Assembly: GCF_017873215.1 (NCBI RefSeq)
Contig: NZ_JAGGKA010000002.1
Span: 247,841-311,840 of the forward strand
DNA from: Clostridium tetanomorphum
GTDB taxonomy: Bacteria > Bacillota > Clostridia > Clostridiales > Clostridiaceae
Length of the DNA: 64,000 bases
Direction of reading: 5' to 3'
The notes beneath the pieces were generated by a model that worked only from the letters and a program-made list of their open reading frames with translations, searched no databases and was not told the origin of the DNA. Position 1 is the stretch's first letter, and the number at the start of each line of letters is the position of its first letter. The translations under genes were made by a program, and so were the position numbers. Shown here piece by piece: positions 27,621 through 35,206 of this stretch.

Positions 27621-27883
27621 GTAAATGAGTTTTGGTATTATTTGTTTCAATTTTTAGTGGAATCTGTTAAAATATAAAATAAGTTAATATAATTTTTATA
27701 GGAAAATATGTAGAAATTTATATTTTAAATTATATGGAATAAATTACTTTAAACTTATTCTACATAATACTTTACTAGTGTCTTCTAATGATGGTACTAT
27801 TTAATTAAGATATAAATTTAAGTATACTATGTAGGAAGTTTAGAATAATTTTAGAGAAAAATAACTTTAAAGGAGAAAAAATC
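27621..27883. repeat. A+T-rich leader with second imperfect inverted repeat (27751-27841)
   Basis: AAACTTATTCTACATAATAC (27751-27770) and the reverse complement of 27819-27841 (AAACTTCCTACATAGTATAC) match at most positions, with about 45 bases between the arms. It lies directly before the ribosome site of the first SLAP gene. It may be a folded 5' leader or a decayed mobile unit. The rest of the stretch holds no gene. Confidence 0.4.
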
Positions 27884-28693
27884 ATGGAAGGTAGAAAAGA
27901 CTTAGATTTAGAACTTTCATTAAAGCAAGAAATGGAAGATAGAATATCTGATTTACAAAAAGAGTGTATTTTAGATGATTTGCAAGAATTACCACCAGTA
28001 AAGGAAAATGATGTGAATATAAGTACCACTTATATATTTGAGAATGATGAAGGGTATGAAGCAAGCATTTTTTTGAGAAATGGATTAAATATACAAATAA
28101 ATTTTGATAAGTTACCTCTTATTATAATAGATGAAAATAATAAGGTATTAGCATCAAAGGTATTTGATATGAAGGATTTAGGAGATATACCACCTTGTAG
28201 TGCAAGACCATATAAACTATTATTTGATAGAAATAGCTTATTAGTAGATAAGTTACCAGAAAGTAAATGTAAAGTAGTATTTAGTACTAATATTAAAGCA
28301 GTAAATAGTGTGAAAACTCAATATGAAAACTTACCTGAAAGTATTTCACCGAATTATAAAAGAGCACTAGAAAATTGTTTGACAAATTTACCTATTATAG
28401 AAAACGGACAAATATCTATGTCAGTATATGATATAAAGTATAATGGGGATGAGAAAAAAATATATGTTACAATAATTATACGTAATGGTGCACAGAAGAA
28501 AATTAAAGTAGAAAAGATACCTATGACATTATTTGATGACAAAAATAGAAAAGTCACTTCTGCAGTTTTTGACACAAATAATTTGGAAATTAATGCATTG
28601 AAAGCAGGAATATATAATTTTGTTTTTTTATGCGATAATATATATAATATAGAAGAATATGATTTGAAAAAATTATATGTGAAATTTGTTTAG
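27884..28693 (+). CDS. SLAP domain-containing protein 1
   Basis: 269 residues, no signal peptide or membrane helix, so probably cytoplasmic or wall-peripheral. After a charged helical start (LSLKQEMEDRISDLQKE) come two similar beta-rich SLAP repeats, about residues 45-135 and 165-268. The first has the family's VFDMKDLGDIPPCSARPYKL block; the second has VFDTNNLEINALKAGIYNFVF. SLAP proteins are known beside S-layer genes and accessory SecA2 in Firmicutes, for example the B. anthracis S-layer assembly protein. AAAGGAGAAA precedes the ATG. The CWB2-only gene follows after 16 bases. Confidence 0.8.
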   Translation: MEGRKDLDLELSLKQEMEDRISDLQKECILDDLQELPPVKENDVNISTTYIFENDEGYEASIFLRNGLNIQINFDKLPLIIIDENNKVLASKVFDMKDLGDIPPCSARPYKLLFDRNSLLVDKLPESKCKVVFSTNIKAVNSVKTQYENLPESISPNYKRALENCLTNLPIIENGQISMSVYDIKYNGDEKKIYVTIIIRNGAQKKIKVEKIPMTLFDDKNRKVTSAVFDTNNLEINALKAGIYNFVFLCDNIYNIEEYDLKKLYVKFV

Positions 28694-28709
28694 TTGGAGG
28701 GGATAGTTT

Positions 28710-29771
28710 ATGAATAAGAAAAAACTTAATAAAATTGTTTGTACTGCAGTTGTTTCTGTATTTTTAGCTACAGGATTTAATAGTGGACAGGTAAAAGCTG
28801 CTACTGTTACTAGAAAAGGTGGTGGGGATAGGTATTCCACAGCTTCAGCAGTTGCAATAGATTTGTTTAAAAAATCAGATAATGTAGTTTTGGTAAATGG
28901 AATGGGATATCCTGATGCAGTAAGTGCTACACCATTGGCAAAAAATCTAAATGCACCTGTATTATTAACACAGAAAGATAAATTACCTGATGAAGTTCTT
29001 TCAACTATAAAGAAAATAGGAGCTAAGAATGTATACATAGTAGGTGGAGAAGGTGTTGTAAGTCCATCTGTTTATAATGCTTTAAAAAGTAATGGATTCA
29101 ATGTTACGCGTTATGCAAAGGATGGCGGAAGTAGATATGATACTAATGCAATTGTAGCTAAAGAATTAATTTCAAAGACAGGTGCTAAAAAAGCTATTTT
29201 AGTTAATGGACAAGATGGATATTCAGATGCACTAAGTGTAGCTTCTATTGCAGCAAAGCTTGGAATTCCGGTATTAATAACAAATTCTGTAAAATTAGAT
29301 CCAGAAGTTAAAAAGATTATTGACACTTATAAATTAGATGTTATGGCAGTAGGGGGAACAGCTATATTACCAGACTCTATAATAAATTCTGTTAAAGGTT
29401 CAAGAATTGCACAAGGAAAGGATAGATTTAAGACTAATATTAATGTTTTAAATTACTTTAAGTCTGATCTTTCTTTTGATAATGTATATGTAGCTTCTGG
29501 TGGCAATGATCGTTTTAAAAACTTTGCAGATGCATTGGTTGCTTCAGCTACTGCAGCAAAATCAGGTGCACCTTTAATTTTAAGTGGAAATGCTGCCAGT
29601 TCACAGGACATACTAGCTTGTGAAAACTTTATTAAAAATAATATTAATAAAAATAGTAGTATTAATTTAATTGGAAGCACAGGAGTTTTATCTAAAGATA
29701 TAGAAAATAATTTAAATAAGATAGCAGAAGAAACTTCAGAACAAGATCTTGAAATTATAGTAATAGAATAA
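28710..29771 (+). CDS. CWB2-only cell-wall protein
   Basis: 353 residues consisting of a signal peptide (about 1-30, ending VKA) and three CWB2 repeats (about 34-128, 130-228, 232-348). Landmarks are GGDRYSTASAVA, GSRYDTNAIVAKE and GKDRFKTNINVLN, with IVGGEGVVSPSV and LIGSTGVLSKDI closing repeats 1 and 3. It ends 10 residues after the last repeat, so it has a wall-binding module and no effector domain. It may be the anchor or core of a surface layer. GGAGG precedes the ATG and the gene is sandwiched between two SLAP genes in one operon. Confidence 0.92.
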   Translation: MNKKKLNKIVCTAVVSVFLATGFNSGQVKAATVTRKGGGDRYSTASAVAIDLFKKSDNVVLVNGMGYPDAVSATPLAKNLNAPVLLTQKDKLPDEVLSTIKKIGAKNVYIVGGEGVVSPSVYNALKSNGFNVTRYAKDGGSRYDTNAIVAKELISKTGAKKAILVNGQDGYSDALSVASIAAKLGIPVLITNSVKLDPEVKKIIDTYKLDVMAVGGTAILPDSIINSVKGSRIAQGKDRFKTNINVLNYFKSDLSFDNVYVASGGNDRFKNFADALVASATAAKSGAPLILSGNAASSQDILACENFIKNNINKNSSINLIGSTGVLSKDIENNLNKIAEETSEQDLEIIVIE

Positions 29772-29790
29772 AGAATTTGGAGGATAAAAC

Positions 29791-30603
29791 ATGAAAGCAG
29801 ATGAAAATAGGCTAAATATTGAACTATCAATAAATGAGAATTTAGAAGATAGAATATCTGATGTTCAAAAAAGCTATTTAGAAGAAGAGATGAAAGAAGT
29901 TGTTCCTGAAATTAAGGAAGGACAATTAGGTGTATTTGGAGTTTATGCTTTTAACGAAGGAGATAAATTAGAAGTTAAAATATATATTATAAATGGACTT
30001 TCAAAATCAATAAATTTTGAACAAGTTCCCTTATACATTATAAATTCTAAAGGAGAAAAGTTGGCGGAACAAACGTTTGATCTTAGAGAAATGGGAGACA
30101 TTCCTCCACATTCAGCAAGACCTTGGAAAGTATATTTTACAAAAGAAAATTTATTTGTAAAGGAAATACCTCAAGATGATTGGAAAATAGTTTTTGAAAC
30201 TAAGGCAAGAGCGGTTAAATATGAAAAGATAGAATTAGAGGATATACCAGAAGGTATGGAAAAAAAGCAAATAGATACTTTTAATGAATTTATGGATTCA
30301 TTACCTAAGCTAGAGAATGGACAAGTAAGTGTATCTCTTTTTACAATAACTCAGTATAAAAATAATAATTTATTAATGACACTTCTAGTTAGAAATGCTT
30401 TACCTACTCCTGTTAAATTAGAAAAAATACCTATTACAATAAAAACATCTAGTGAAGAAATAGCTCTTTCAGGAGAGTTTGCATTGGAAGATTTTGAAGT
30501 GAATCCATATAAAGCTAGAATATTAAGTTTAGTATTTGAAAAAGATTTACTTTTATTAGAGGAATTTGATTTAACTACATGCAGTGTAACTTTTGATAGA
30601 TAG
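29791..30603 (+). CDS. SLAP domain-containing protein 2
   Basis: 270 residues, paralogue of the 27884 product, again without signal peptide. A charged helical start (ELSINENLEDRISDVQK) precedes SLAP repeats at about 45-138 and 165-268. The first repeat has TFDLREMGDIPPHSARPWKV, closest to the family consensus. The second is more diverged (LEDFEVNPYKARI). It follows the CWB2-only gene by 19 bases behind TTGGAGGA, and a terminator comes after it. Both SLAP proteins keep the same length, which suggests they act as a pair or on one client. Confidence 0.82.
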   Translation: MKADENRLNIELSINENLEDRISDVQKSYLEEEMKEVVPEIKEGQLGVFGVYAFNEGDKLEVKIYIINGLSKSINFEQVPLYIINSKGEKLAEQTFDLREMGDIPPHSARPWKVYFTKENLFVKEIPQDDWKIVFETKARAVKYEKIELEDIPEGMEKKQIDTFNEFMDSLPKLENGQVSVSLFTITQYKNNNLLMTLLVRNALPTPVKLEKIPITIKTSSEEIALSGEFALEDFEVNPYKARILSLVFEKDLLLLEEFDLTTCSVTFDR

Positions 30604-30642
30604 TAAAATATAATAGAAGGATTAGAGAAAATAAATTAGAAG

Positions 30643-30685
30643 AATAACTTATTAGTTTATAATTGACTAGTAAGTTATTTTGTTT
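30643..30685 (+). terminator. Terminator of the SLAP-CWB2-SLAP operon
   Basis: AATAACTTATTAGT (30643-30656) pairs with ACTAGTAAGTTATT (30666-30679) with one mismatch, then TTGTTTTATT. Confidence 0.75.
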
Positions 30686-30797
30686 TATTGACATATTTAA
30701 TAAATTTAAATAATATTATTTTTTAGAGATTTCTTTTAAGTGAAATTTGGACTAAAAAATAAATTGTTGATTCTATACTAAGAATTTTATAAAATAA

Positions 30798-30816
30798 GAT
30801 AATGACAAAAATTATC
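30798..30816. promoter_or_regulatory. Near-consensus Fur-family box before mntP
   Basis: GATAATGACAAAAATTATC matches 16 of 19 positions of the classic Fur box GATAATGATAATCATTATC; the outer arms are perfect and extend to AAGATAAT/ATTATCTT (30796-30818). It ends 10 bases before the ribosome site of mntP, where a bound repressor would block transcription. A Fur-family regulator is encoded by the second gene. Confidence 0.65.
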
Positions 30817-30837
30817 TTAACTAAATTGGAGGTAAAT

Positions 30838-31389
30838 ATGGATTTTCACTCGCTATTTTTAATTGCTATAGCATTATCTTTAGATGCATTTGGAGTGGCA
30901 TTATGCGTTGGATTAAATAGACTTGCAACATTAAAATATAAAATTTTATGTGCTATATCATTTGGATTTTTTCAATTTTTATTTTCCATAATAGGAGCTT
31001 ATTCAGGATTCTTATTTAATACATATATTGTATCTGTTCCTAAGATCATAGGAGGAATAGTTATAGTTTTAGTTGGAATCCTAATGATTAAAGAAGGGTT
31101 GGAAAATAAAGAAGAATGTGCAATTGTAAAACCATTAATGTGGATTATACTTGGAATTTCTGTTAGTATTGATGCTATGGTAGTAGGATTTACGGCTCTA
31201 AATAATATAGCAAGTTTAAATATCATGTTAAAAGATACCATATTTATAGGTTTTATTACTTTAATTATTAGTATTTTTGCTTTTACTATTGCTAAATACT
31301 TAAATAGAATTGAAGTTGTAGGAAAATATGCTGATTATATAGGTGGAGTGATATTAGTAATTTTTGGATTAAAGATGATATTTTTTTAA
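30838..31389 (+). CDS. mntP: MntP-family manganese efflux pump
   Basis: 183 residues, six membrane helices in two related halves. The first half has [14 protein letters not shown] and the second [15 protein letters not shown]; these paired Asp-bearing helices define the MntP/YtaF family. MntP exports Mn2+; the sporulation protein YtaF is an alternative within the same family. I start at ATG 30838, directly after TTGGAGG; the upstream in-frame ATG 30802 lies inside the Fur-box palindrome. The Fur-family gene follows 60 bases later. Confidence 0.82.
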   Translation: MDFHSLFLIAIALSLDAFGVALCVGLNRLATLKYKILCAISFGFFQFLFSIIGAYSGFLFNTYIVSVPKIIGGIVIVLVGILMIKEGLENKEECAIVKPLMWIILGISVSIDAMVVGFTALNNIASLNIMLKDTIFIGFITLIISIFAFTIAKYLNRIEVVGKYADYIGGVILVIFGLKMIFF

Positions 31390-31449
31390 ACTTAAACAAA
31401 TGTTTATTTTTATGATATAATGAAGATAATATAATTATAAGGTGATAGG

Positions 31450-31875
31450 ATGAATATTGAGCAGTTTTTTAAAATAAATAATATAAAAGTAACTAAAGGA
31501 AGAATTAGTATATTTAAAATATTGCAAGAAAGTGATTTTACAGTTACTGTAGAATATATTTATGAACAATGTAAAAATAAAAATATAAATATAGATCTTT
31601 CTACTATATATAGAAATCTAGAACTATTTAATAATAAAGGTATTGTTGATAAACTTAATTTAGGAGATGGGAAATATAATTATATAATAAATAAAAACAA
31701 GCATAAACATATTCTTGAATGTAGTATTTGTCATAAAGAAGTAGAAATAGACTGTCCATTACAACAAGTAGAGCAAATTATAAAGAATAAGACAGGGTTT
31801 ACTGTTAAGGAAGAAGAATTAGGAATAAAATTAAAGGGGATTTGTGAAGATTGTATGACAAAAAAACATTCATAA
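31450..31875 (+). CDS. Fur-family metalloregulator
   Basis: 141 residues, usual Fur length. N-terminal winged helix with the recognition segment DLSTIYRNLELF. The dimer domain has HKHILECSICHKEVEIDCP and a final GICEDC: the two CxxC pairs of the structural zinc site. Which metal or signal it senses (Fe, Mn, Zn or peroxide) cannot be told. Its own weak promoter (GATATAATG near 31412) is in the short gap, and the Fur box before mntP makes autoregulation or mntP control plausible. Confidence 0.88.
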   Translation: MNIEQFFKINNIKVTKGRISIFKILQESDFTVTVEYIYEQCKNKNINIDLSTIYRNLELFNNKGIVDKLNLGDGKYNYIINKNKHKHILECSICHKEVEIDCPLQQVEQIIKNKTGFTVKEEELGIKLKGICEDCMTKKHS

Positions 31876-31888
31876 ATAAGAAAGAAGG

Positions 31889-32218
31889 TTAGGGAACCTG
31901 GTAAAGTTTTTTTACTTTCCAGATTCCTTTTGAATTTTTTTCTAAAAAAATATTATAATTTATTTTTTTATGAGGAGATTTTTTTTGTAATCCATTAACC
32001 TTTACTACAGCAACCTTACCATCAGAAAAAGATAGATGAAAGTTATTAATACCGTATAATTTATTAGTGTTGAAGATTCCAGTAGTAAGATATCTTTCAA
32101 CTACATAAGTTATTTCTTTAGATTTATAACATATAATTCTATATCTTATAAGTGAACATATCATTAAGATAATTAGTAATATCAAAAAATTAAACTTAGA
32201 AATATTTTTACGTTTCAT
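31889..32218 (-). CDS. Small membrane-anchored hypothetical protein
   Basis: 109 residues from the ATG at 32218, set by AAGGAGGAATATA; a longer frame to 32269 lacks a ribosome site. One N-terminal membrane helix (about 9-28, NFLILLIILMICSLI) after a KRK motif, then an 80-residue outside domain with ITYVVERYLTTG and INYNIFLEKNSKGIWKVKKLYQV, a helix-then-strands pattern like small NTF2-like clostridial proteins. I do not recognise the family. It converges on the Fur-family gene and a hairpin overlaps its end. Confidence 0.6.
   Translation of the reverse strand: MKRKNISKFNFLILLIILMICSLIRYRIICYKSKEITYVVERYLTTGIFNTNKLYGINNFHLSFSDGKVAVVKVNGLQKKSPHKKINYNIFLEKNSKGIWKVKKLYQVP
31892..31930 (-). terminator. 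Hairpin at the fur/hypothetical convergence
   Basis: GGAACCTGGTAAAG pairs imperfectly with ACTTTCCAGATTCC around a T7 loop; T-rich DNA follows on the plus strand. It overlaps the 3' end of the minus-strand gene and probably terminates the Fur-family gene. Confidence 0.5.
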
Positions 32219-32310
32219 TATATTCCTCCTTGGAATAATATGGAATTGTATAATAATATTATAAACCAAAATTATTTAAAAGTAAATATATGGAAAATGG
32301 AGGTTTGAGT

Positions 32311-32709
32311 ATGAATTTTTCTTCATTGGTTTTAATGGAAATAGATAAGGAAACAAAACAATTTATAAAAGAACTTGGAAGTTATGAAGTAACAGATGGG
32401 GCAGAATATATAACCAAAATGTATTATGATGGAGAAATGGTAAATTTATCTTTTGATGTAAAGAAGGATGTTGAAGATTGGGAGTATACAGCTATATATG
32501 ATTTATTTAATGAAGAAATATTTTTAGATAAAGGATATATAATAGAGACTATAGATGATGAATATAATCCAACTTGGAATTTAAAATTTCAATATATTGA
32601 AGATATAAAAAGCATGGAAGAAAAGTTGCAGGAATTATGCAGTCTAATTAAAGAAGAAATAGATGAGGTGTTTAAAAAAATACAAAATAAGGAAGAGGAT
32701 TACAAGTAA
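32311..32709 (+). CDS. Conserved clostridial-type hypothetical protein
   Basis: 132 residues from ATG 32311, which has GGAGG 8 bases upstream; ATG 32290 is in frame but has no ribosome site. Acidic and soluble, beginning with strand-rich sequence (SSLVLMEIDKETKQFIKELG, AEYITKMYYDGEMVNLSFDV) and ending in a helix (MEEKLQELCSLIKEEIDEVF). The style resembles a DUF found in many Clostridium genomes, but I cannot name it with confidence. No signal peptide. Neighbours give no clue to function. Confidence 0.6.
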   Translation: MNFSSLVLMEIDKETKQFIKELGSYEVTDGAEYITKMYYDGEMVNLSFDVKKDVEDWEYTAIYDLFNEEIFLDKGYIIETIDDEYNPTWNLKFQYIEDIKSMEEKLQELCSLIKEEIDEVFKKIQNKEEDYK

Positions 32710-32837
32710 ATATTAGAATATAATATAGATTTTAATAAAATTTTTAATTTTTATAATTTATTTATTAAATTAATAATACGTTTTCTTAAAAATTCCTTAT
32801 GTGACTATTTCATTTTATTTATTAGTGTGATATTATC

Positions 32838-32874
32838 ATAATTAGATATTTTAACCAATATATTATCTAATTAT
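32838..32874. repeat. Perfect inverted repeat before the HD-GYP gene
   Basis: ATAATTAGATA (32838-32848) and TATCTAATTAT (32864-32874) are perfect 11-base inverted repeats, 15 bases apart, centred about 50 bases before the start codon. No T-run follows. This fits an operator for a dimeric repressor or an mRNA leader hairpin. Confidence 0.45.
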
Positions 32875-32907
32875 GTAATGTGAATTAGTATTTAAGGAGA
32901 AATTGTT

Positions 32908-33966
32908 ATGAGGCTTGAATTTATAAATAGGGTAACTGAAAATGATATACTTGGTAAGAGTATTTTAACTAGTGATGGTAAAATTCTTCTAAGGGCAGGA
33001 ATAAAACTTACAAATACCTATATAAAAAAGCTTCAGGATATAGGAGTATTTTACATTTATGTGGAGGATGAAAGGTTAGAAGATGTAGAAGTGGAAGATC
33101 AGCAGCTTAGTGAATTAAAACAATTTACTATGAAAAGTATGTCTGAAATAGTTAAAAACATTCATAGTTGCAATGGAAAAGAATTAAGACAATCATTAGG
33201 TGTAGTTGAAGAGTTGGTTGAGTACATAATTGATCTAGGAGATGTAAATAAAAGTCTTTATGATATAAAGACTTATGATAACTATACTTATATGCATTCA
33301 TTAGATACATGCATAATGACTTCATTTTTAGGACTTTCTTCTGGATTTAAAGAAAATGAGTTAAAGGAACTAGGAGTAGGGGCAGTATTACATGATGTAG
33401 GAAAAACAAAAGTACCTAATAAAATTTTAAATAAAAAAGGTAAATTAACAGAAGAAGAGTTTAATGAAATTAAAAAGCATACCTTGTATGGAGGAGAAAT
33501 ATTAAGAAAGAATATTGCCATTCCTAACTCTGTAATAGATATAGTTGAACAACATCATGAGAGAATTGATGGAAGAGGATATCCTTTTGGATTAGAAAAA
33601 AATCATATATCAAAATTTGCTAAAGTAGTTTGTATATGTGATGTATACGATGCCGTAAGTAACGATCGATGTTATAGAAAGAAATTTAGCCCTAATGATG
33701 CATATGAATTAATACTTGCAGGATCAGGAACCAGTTTTGACAAAGAATTGATAAAGAATTTTAAGGATACTTTTGCTATATATCCGTTAGGATGTTGTGT
33801 AAGGCTTTCTAATGGGGAAGAAGGATATGTTATAAAACAAAATGAGGGTTTTCCAGATAGACCAACTATAAGGATATTTTATAATGGTAATACAAAAATG
33901 CCAATACCATTTTATGAAATTAATTTATTAAAAAATCCTAGTCTTGTTATAACATCCATTGTTTAA
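32908..33966 (+). CDS. HD-GYP domain cyclic-di-GMP phosphodiesterase
   Basis: 352 residues. A 110-residue N-terminal domain (DUF3391-like start VTENDILGKSILTSDGKILL) precedes the HD-GYP domain at about 125-300: YMHSLDTC, HDVGKTKVPNKIL (metal-binding HD), HTLYGGEIL, QHHERIDGRGYPFGL (the HHExxDGxGYP signature) and DVYDAVSNDRCYR. A small C-terminal beta domain (VRLSNGEEGYVI) ends it. The enzyme hydrolyses c-di-GMP; all expected metal ligands are present. Soluble, no membrane segment. AAGGAGA precedes the ATG. Confidence 0.92.
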   Translation: MRLEFINRVTENDILGKSILTSDGKILLRAGIKLTNTYIKKLQDIGVFYIYVEDERLEDVEVEDQQLSELKQFTMKSMSEIVKNIHSCNGKELRQSLGVVEELVEYIIDLGDVNKSLYDIKTYDNYTYMHSLDTCIMTSFLGLSSGFKENELKELGVGAVLHDVGKTKVPNKILNKKGKLTEEEFNEIKKHTLYGGEILRKNIAIPNSVIDIVEQHHERIDGRGYPFGLEKNHISKFAKVVCICDVYDAVSNDRCYRKKFSPNDAYELILAGSGTSFDKELIKNFKDTFAIYPLGCCVRLSNGEEGYVIKQNEGFPDRPTIRIFYNGNTKMPIPFYEINLLKNPSLVITSIV

Positions 33967-34000
33967 AAATTGAAATTATAATAATTTTATATGTATACTT

Positions 34001-34042
34001 TTAAAATTGAGCTTTTCATGTAAGGGGAAAGCTCAATTTTAA
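34001..34042 (+). terminator. Terminator of the HD-GYP gene
   Basis: AAAATTGAGCTTTT (34003-34016) pairs with GGAAAGCTCAATTTT (ending 34040), an almost perfect stem with a T-rich end. Confidence 0.78.
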
Positions 34043-34090
34043 ATTAAGGTAATAATATTATTATTAATTAAAAGGAGAAGAGAATAATAT

Positions 34091-35116
34091 ATGAATAATA
34101 GAGATAAAGTTATACAGTTTATTGTAGAGAATGTAACTACAAGCTTAGGATATACTTTGATAGAGATTAAAAATAATTACTATGGTTTAGTAAGTCCTTG
34201 GGTGTTATTAAAAGAGGAGGAAGATGGATTTAAAAAAGCAATAATATTTTGTAATGAGCAATATGAAAATAATAATGATTATCATATAAAAATAGATATA
34301 AATAACCATATAGGTAGTAATAATATAAGTTTAAATAAAGTTATATTCATTGATGATGAAGAAAAAGAAGATGAACTAATAAGAAATATAAATTGTTTTA
34401 TATCAGAAAATAGTTCATATACTGGAGAATGTATAATATTAGATAAAGAAATTAGTAAAATATTTTATTATAGTGCTGGAAATGAGAATTTAGTAACTAT
34501 AATATCATATTTTATTAATGAGATTAAAAATAAGGAAAAAAGAATTAGAGATAAAAATACATTTAGCATAACCTACATATTAATAGGAATCAATGTACTA
34601 ATGTATTTAATTACAGCGATTTTATCGGGAAATATAATAGATAGTAATGTTAATGTTCTGGTATTTTTAGGAGCTAAGGTGAATCCGTTAATAGAAAGAG
34701 GAGAATACTATAGACTTATAACCTGTACATTTTTACATGGAGGAATTATACACTTAGGACTTAATATGTATGCATTAAATGCTTTAGGACCTTTAATAGA
34801 AAAAGTTTATGGAAAAGTTAAGTACATAATAATATATTTTATTTCTGGAATAACATCTTCGCTATTAAGTTATTTACTATCTGATAGTATATCTATAGGG
34901 GCATCGGGAGCTATATTTGGTCTTTTAGGTGCTTGTTTGATAATAGCTTTAAAATTAAAAGATCAGGTAGGAAAGGGGTTTGTTAGTAACATAATATCAG
35001 TTATATTTATCAATCTTATAATAGGATTTTCTATTGCTAATGTAGATAACTTTGGACATTTAGGTGGATTAATTGGAGGAACAGTTATATCTTTATTTTT
35101 ATGGAAGAATGTATAG
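34091..35116 (+). CDS. Rhomboid-family intramembrane serine protease
   Basis: 341 residues. Residues 1-150 are a soluble N-terminal domain rich in Asn, Asp and Ile, typical of clostridial rhomboids. The membrane core starts near 160. It has the family's conserved FLHGGIIHLGLNMYAL block (helix 2), the catalytic Ser in GASGAIFGLLGA (helix 4), and the partner His in NVDNFGHLGGLIGG (helix 6). All active-site residues are intact. It would cut transmembrane helices of unknown substrates. The AAAAGGAGA ribosome site is well placed. Confidence 0.9.
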   Translation: MNNRDKVIQFIVENVTTSLGYTLIEIKNNYYGLVSPWVLLKEEEDGFKKAIIFCNEQYENNNDYHIKIDINNHIGSNNISLNKVIFIDDEEKEDELIRNINCFISENSSYTGECIILDKEISKIFYYSAGNENLVTIISYFINEIKNKEKRIRDKNTFSITYILIGINVLMYLITAILSGNIIDSNVNVLVFLGAKVNPLIERGEYYRLITCTFLHGGIIHLGLNMYALNALGPLIEKVYGKVKYIIIYFISGITSSLLSYLLSDSISIGASGAIFGLLGACLIIALKLKDQVGKGFVSNIISVIFINLIIGFSIANVDNFGHLGGLIGGTVISLFLWKNV

Positions 35117-35140
35117 AACAGATATATTTTTTTAAAAATA

Positions 35141-35192
35141 AAAAGAGGATAGTTAGTAAAAGTTATAAGTCTTTACTAACTATCCTTATTTC
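35141..35192. terminator. Bidirectional terminator, rhomboid/ftsH convergence
   Basis: AGGATAGTTAGTAAA (35146-35160) pairs with TTTACTAACTATCCT (35172-35186), a perfect 15-base stem flanked by A- and T-rich tails. Confidence 0.85.
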
Positions 35193-35206
35193 CTGTTAAA
35201 TAAAGA

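Noticed and set aside
30690..30837. yybP-ykoY manganese riboswitch before mntP
   Set aside because: The two conserved loops and four-way junction are not present; a Fur-type palindrome explains the site.
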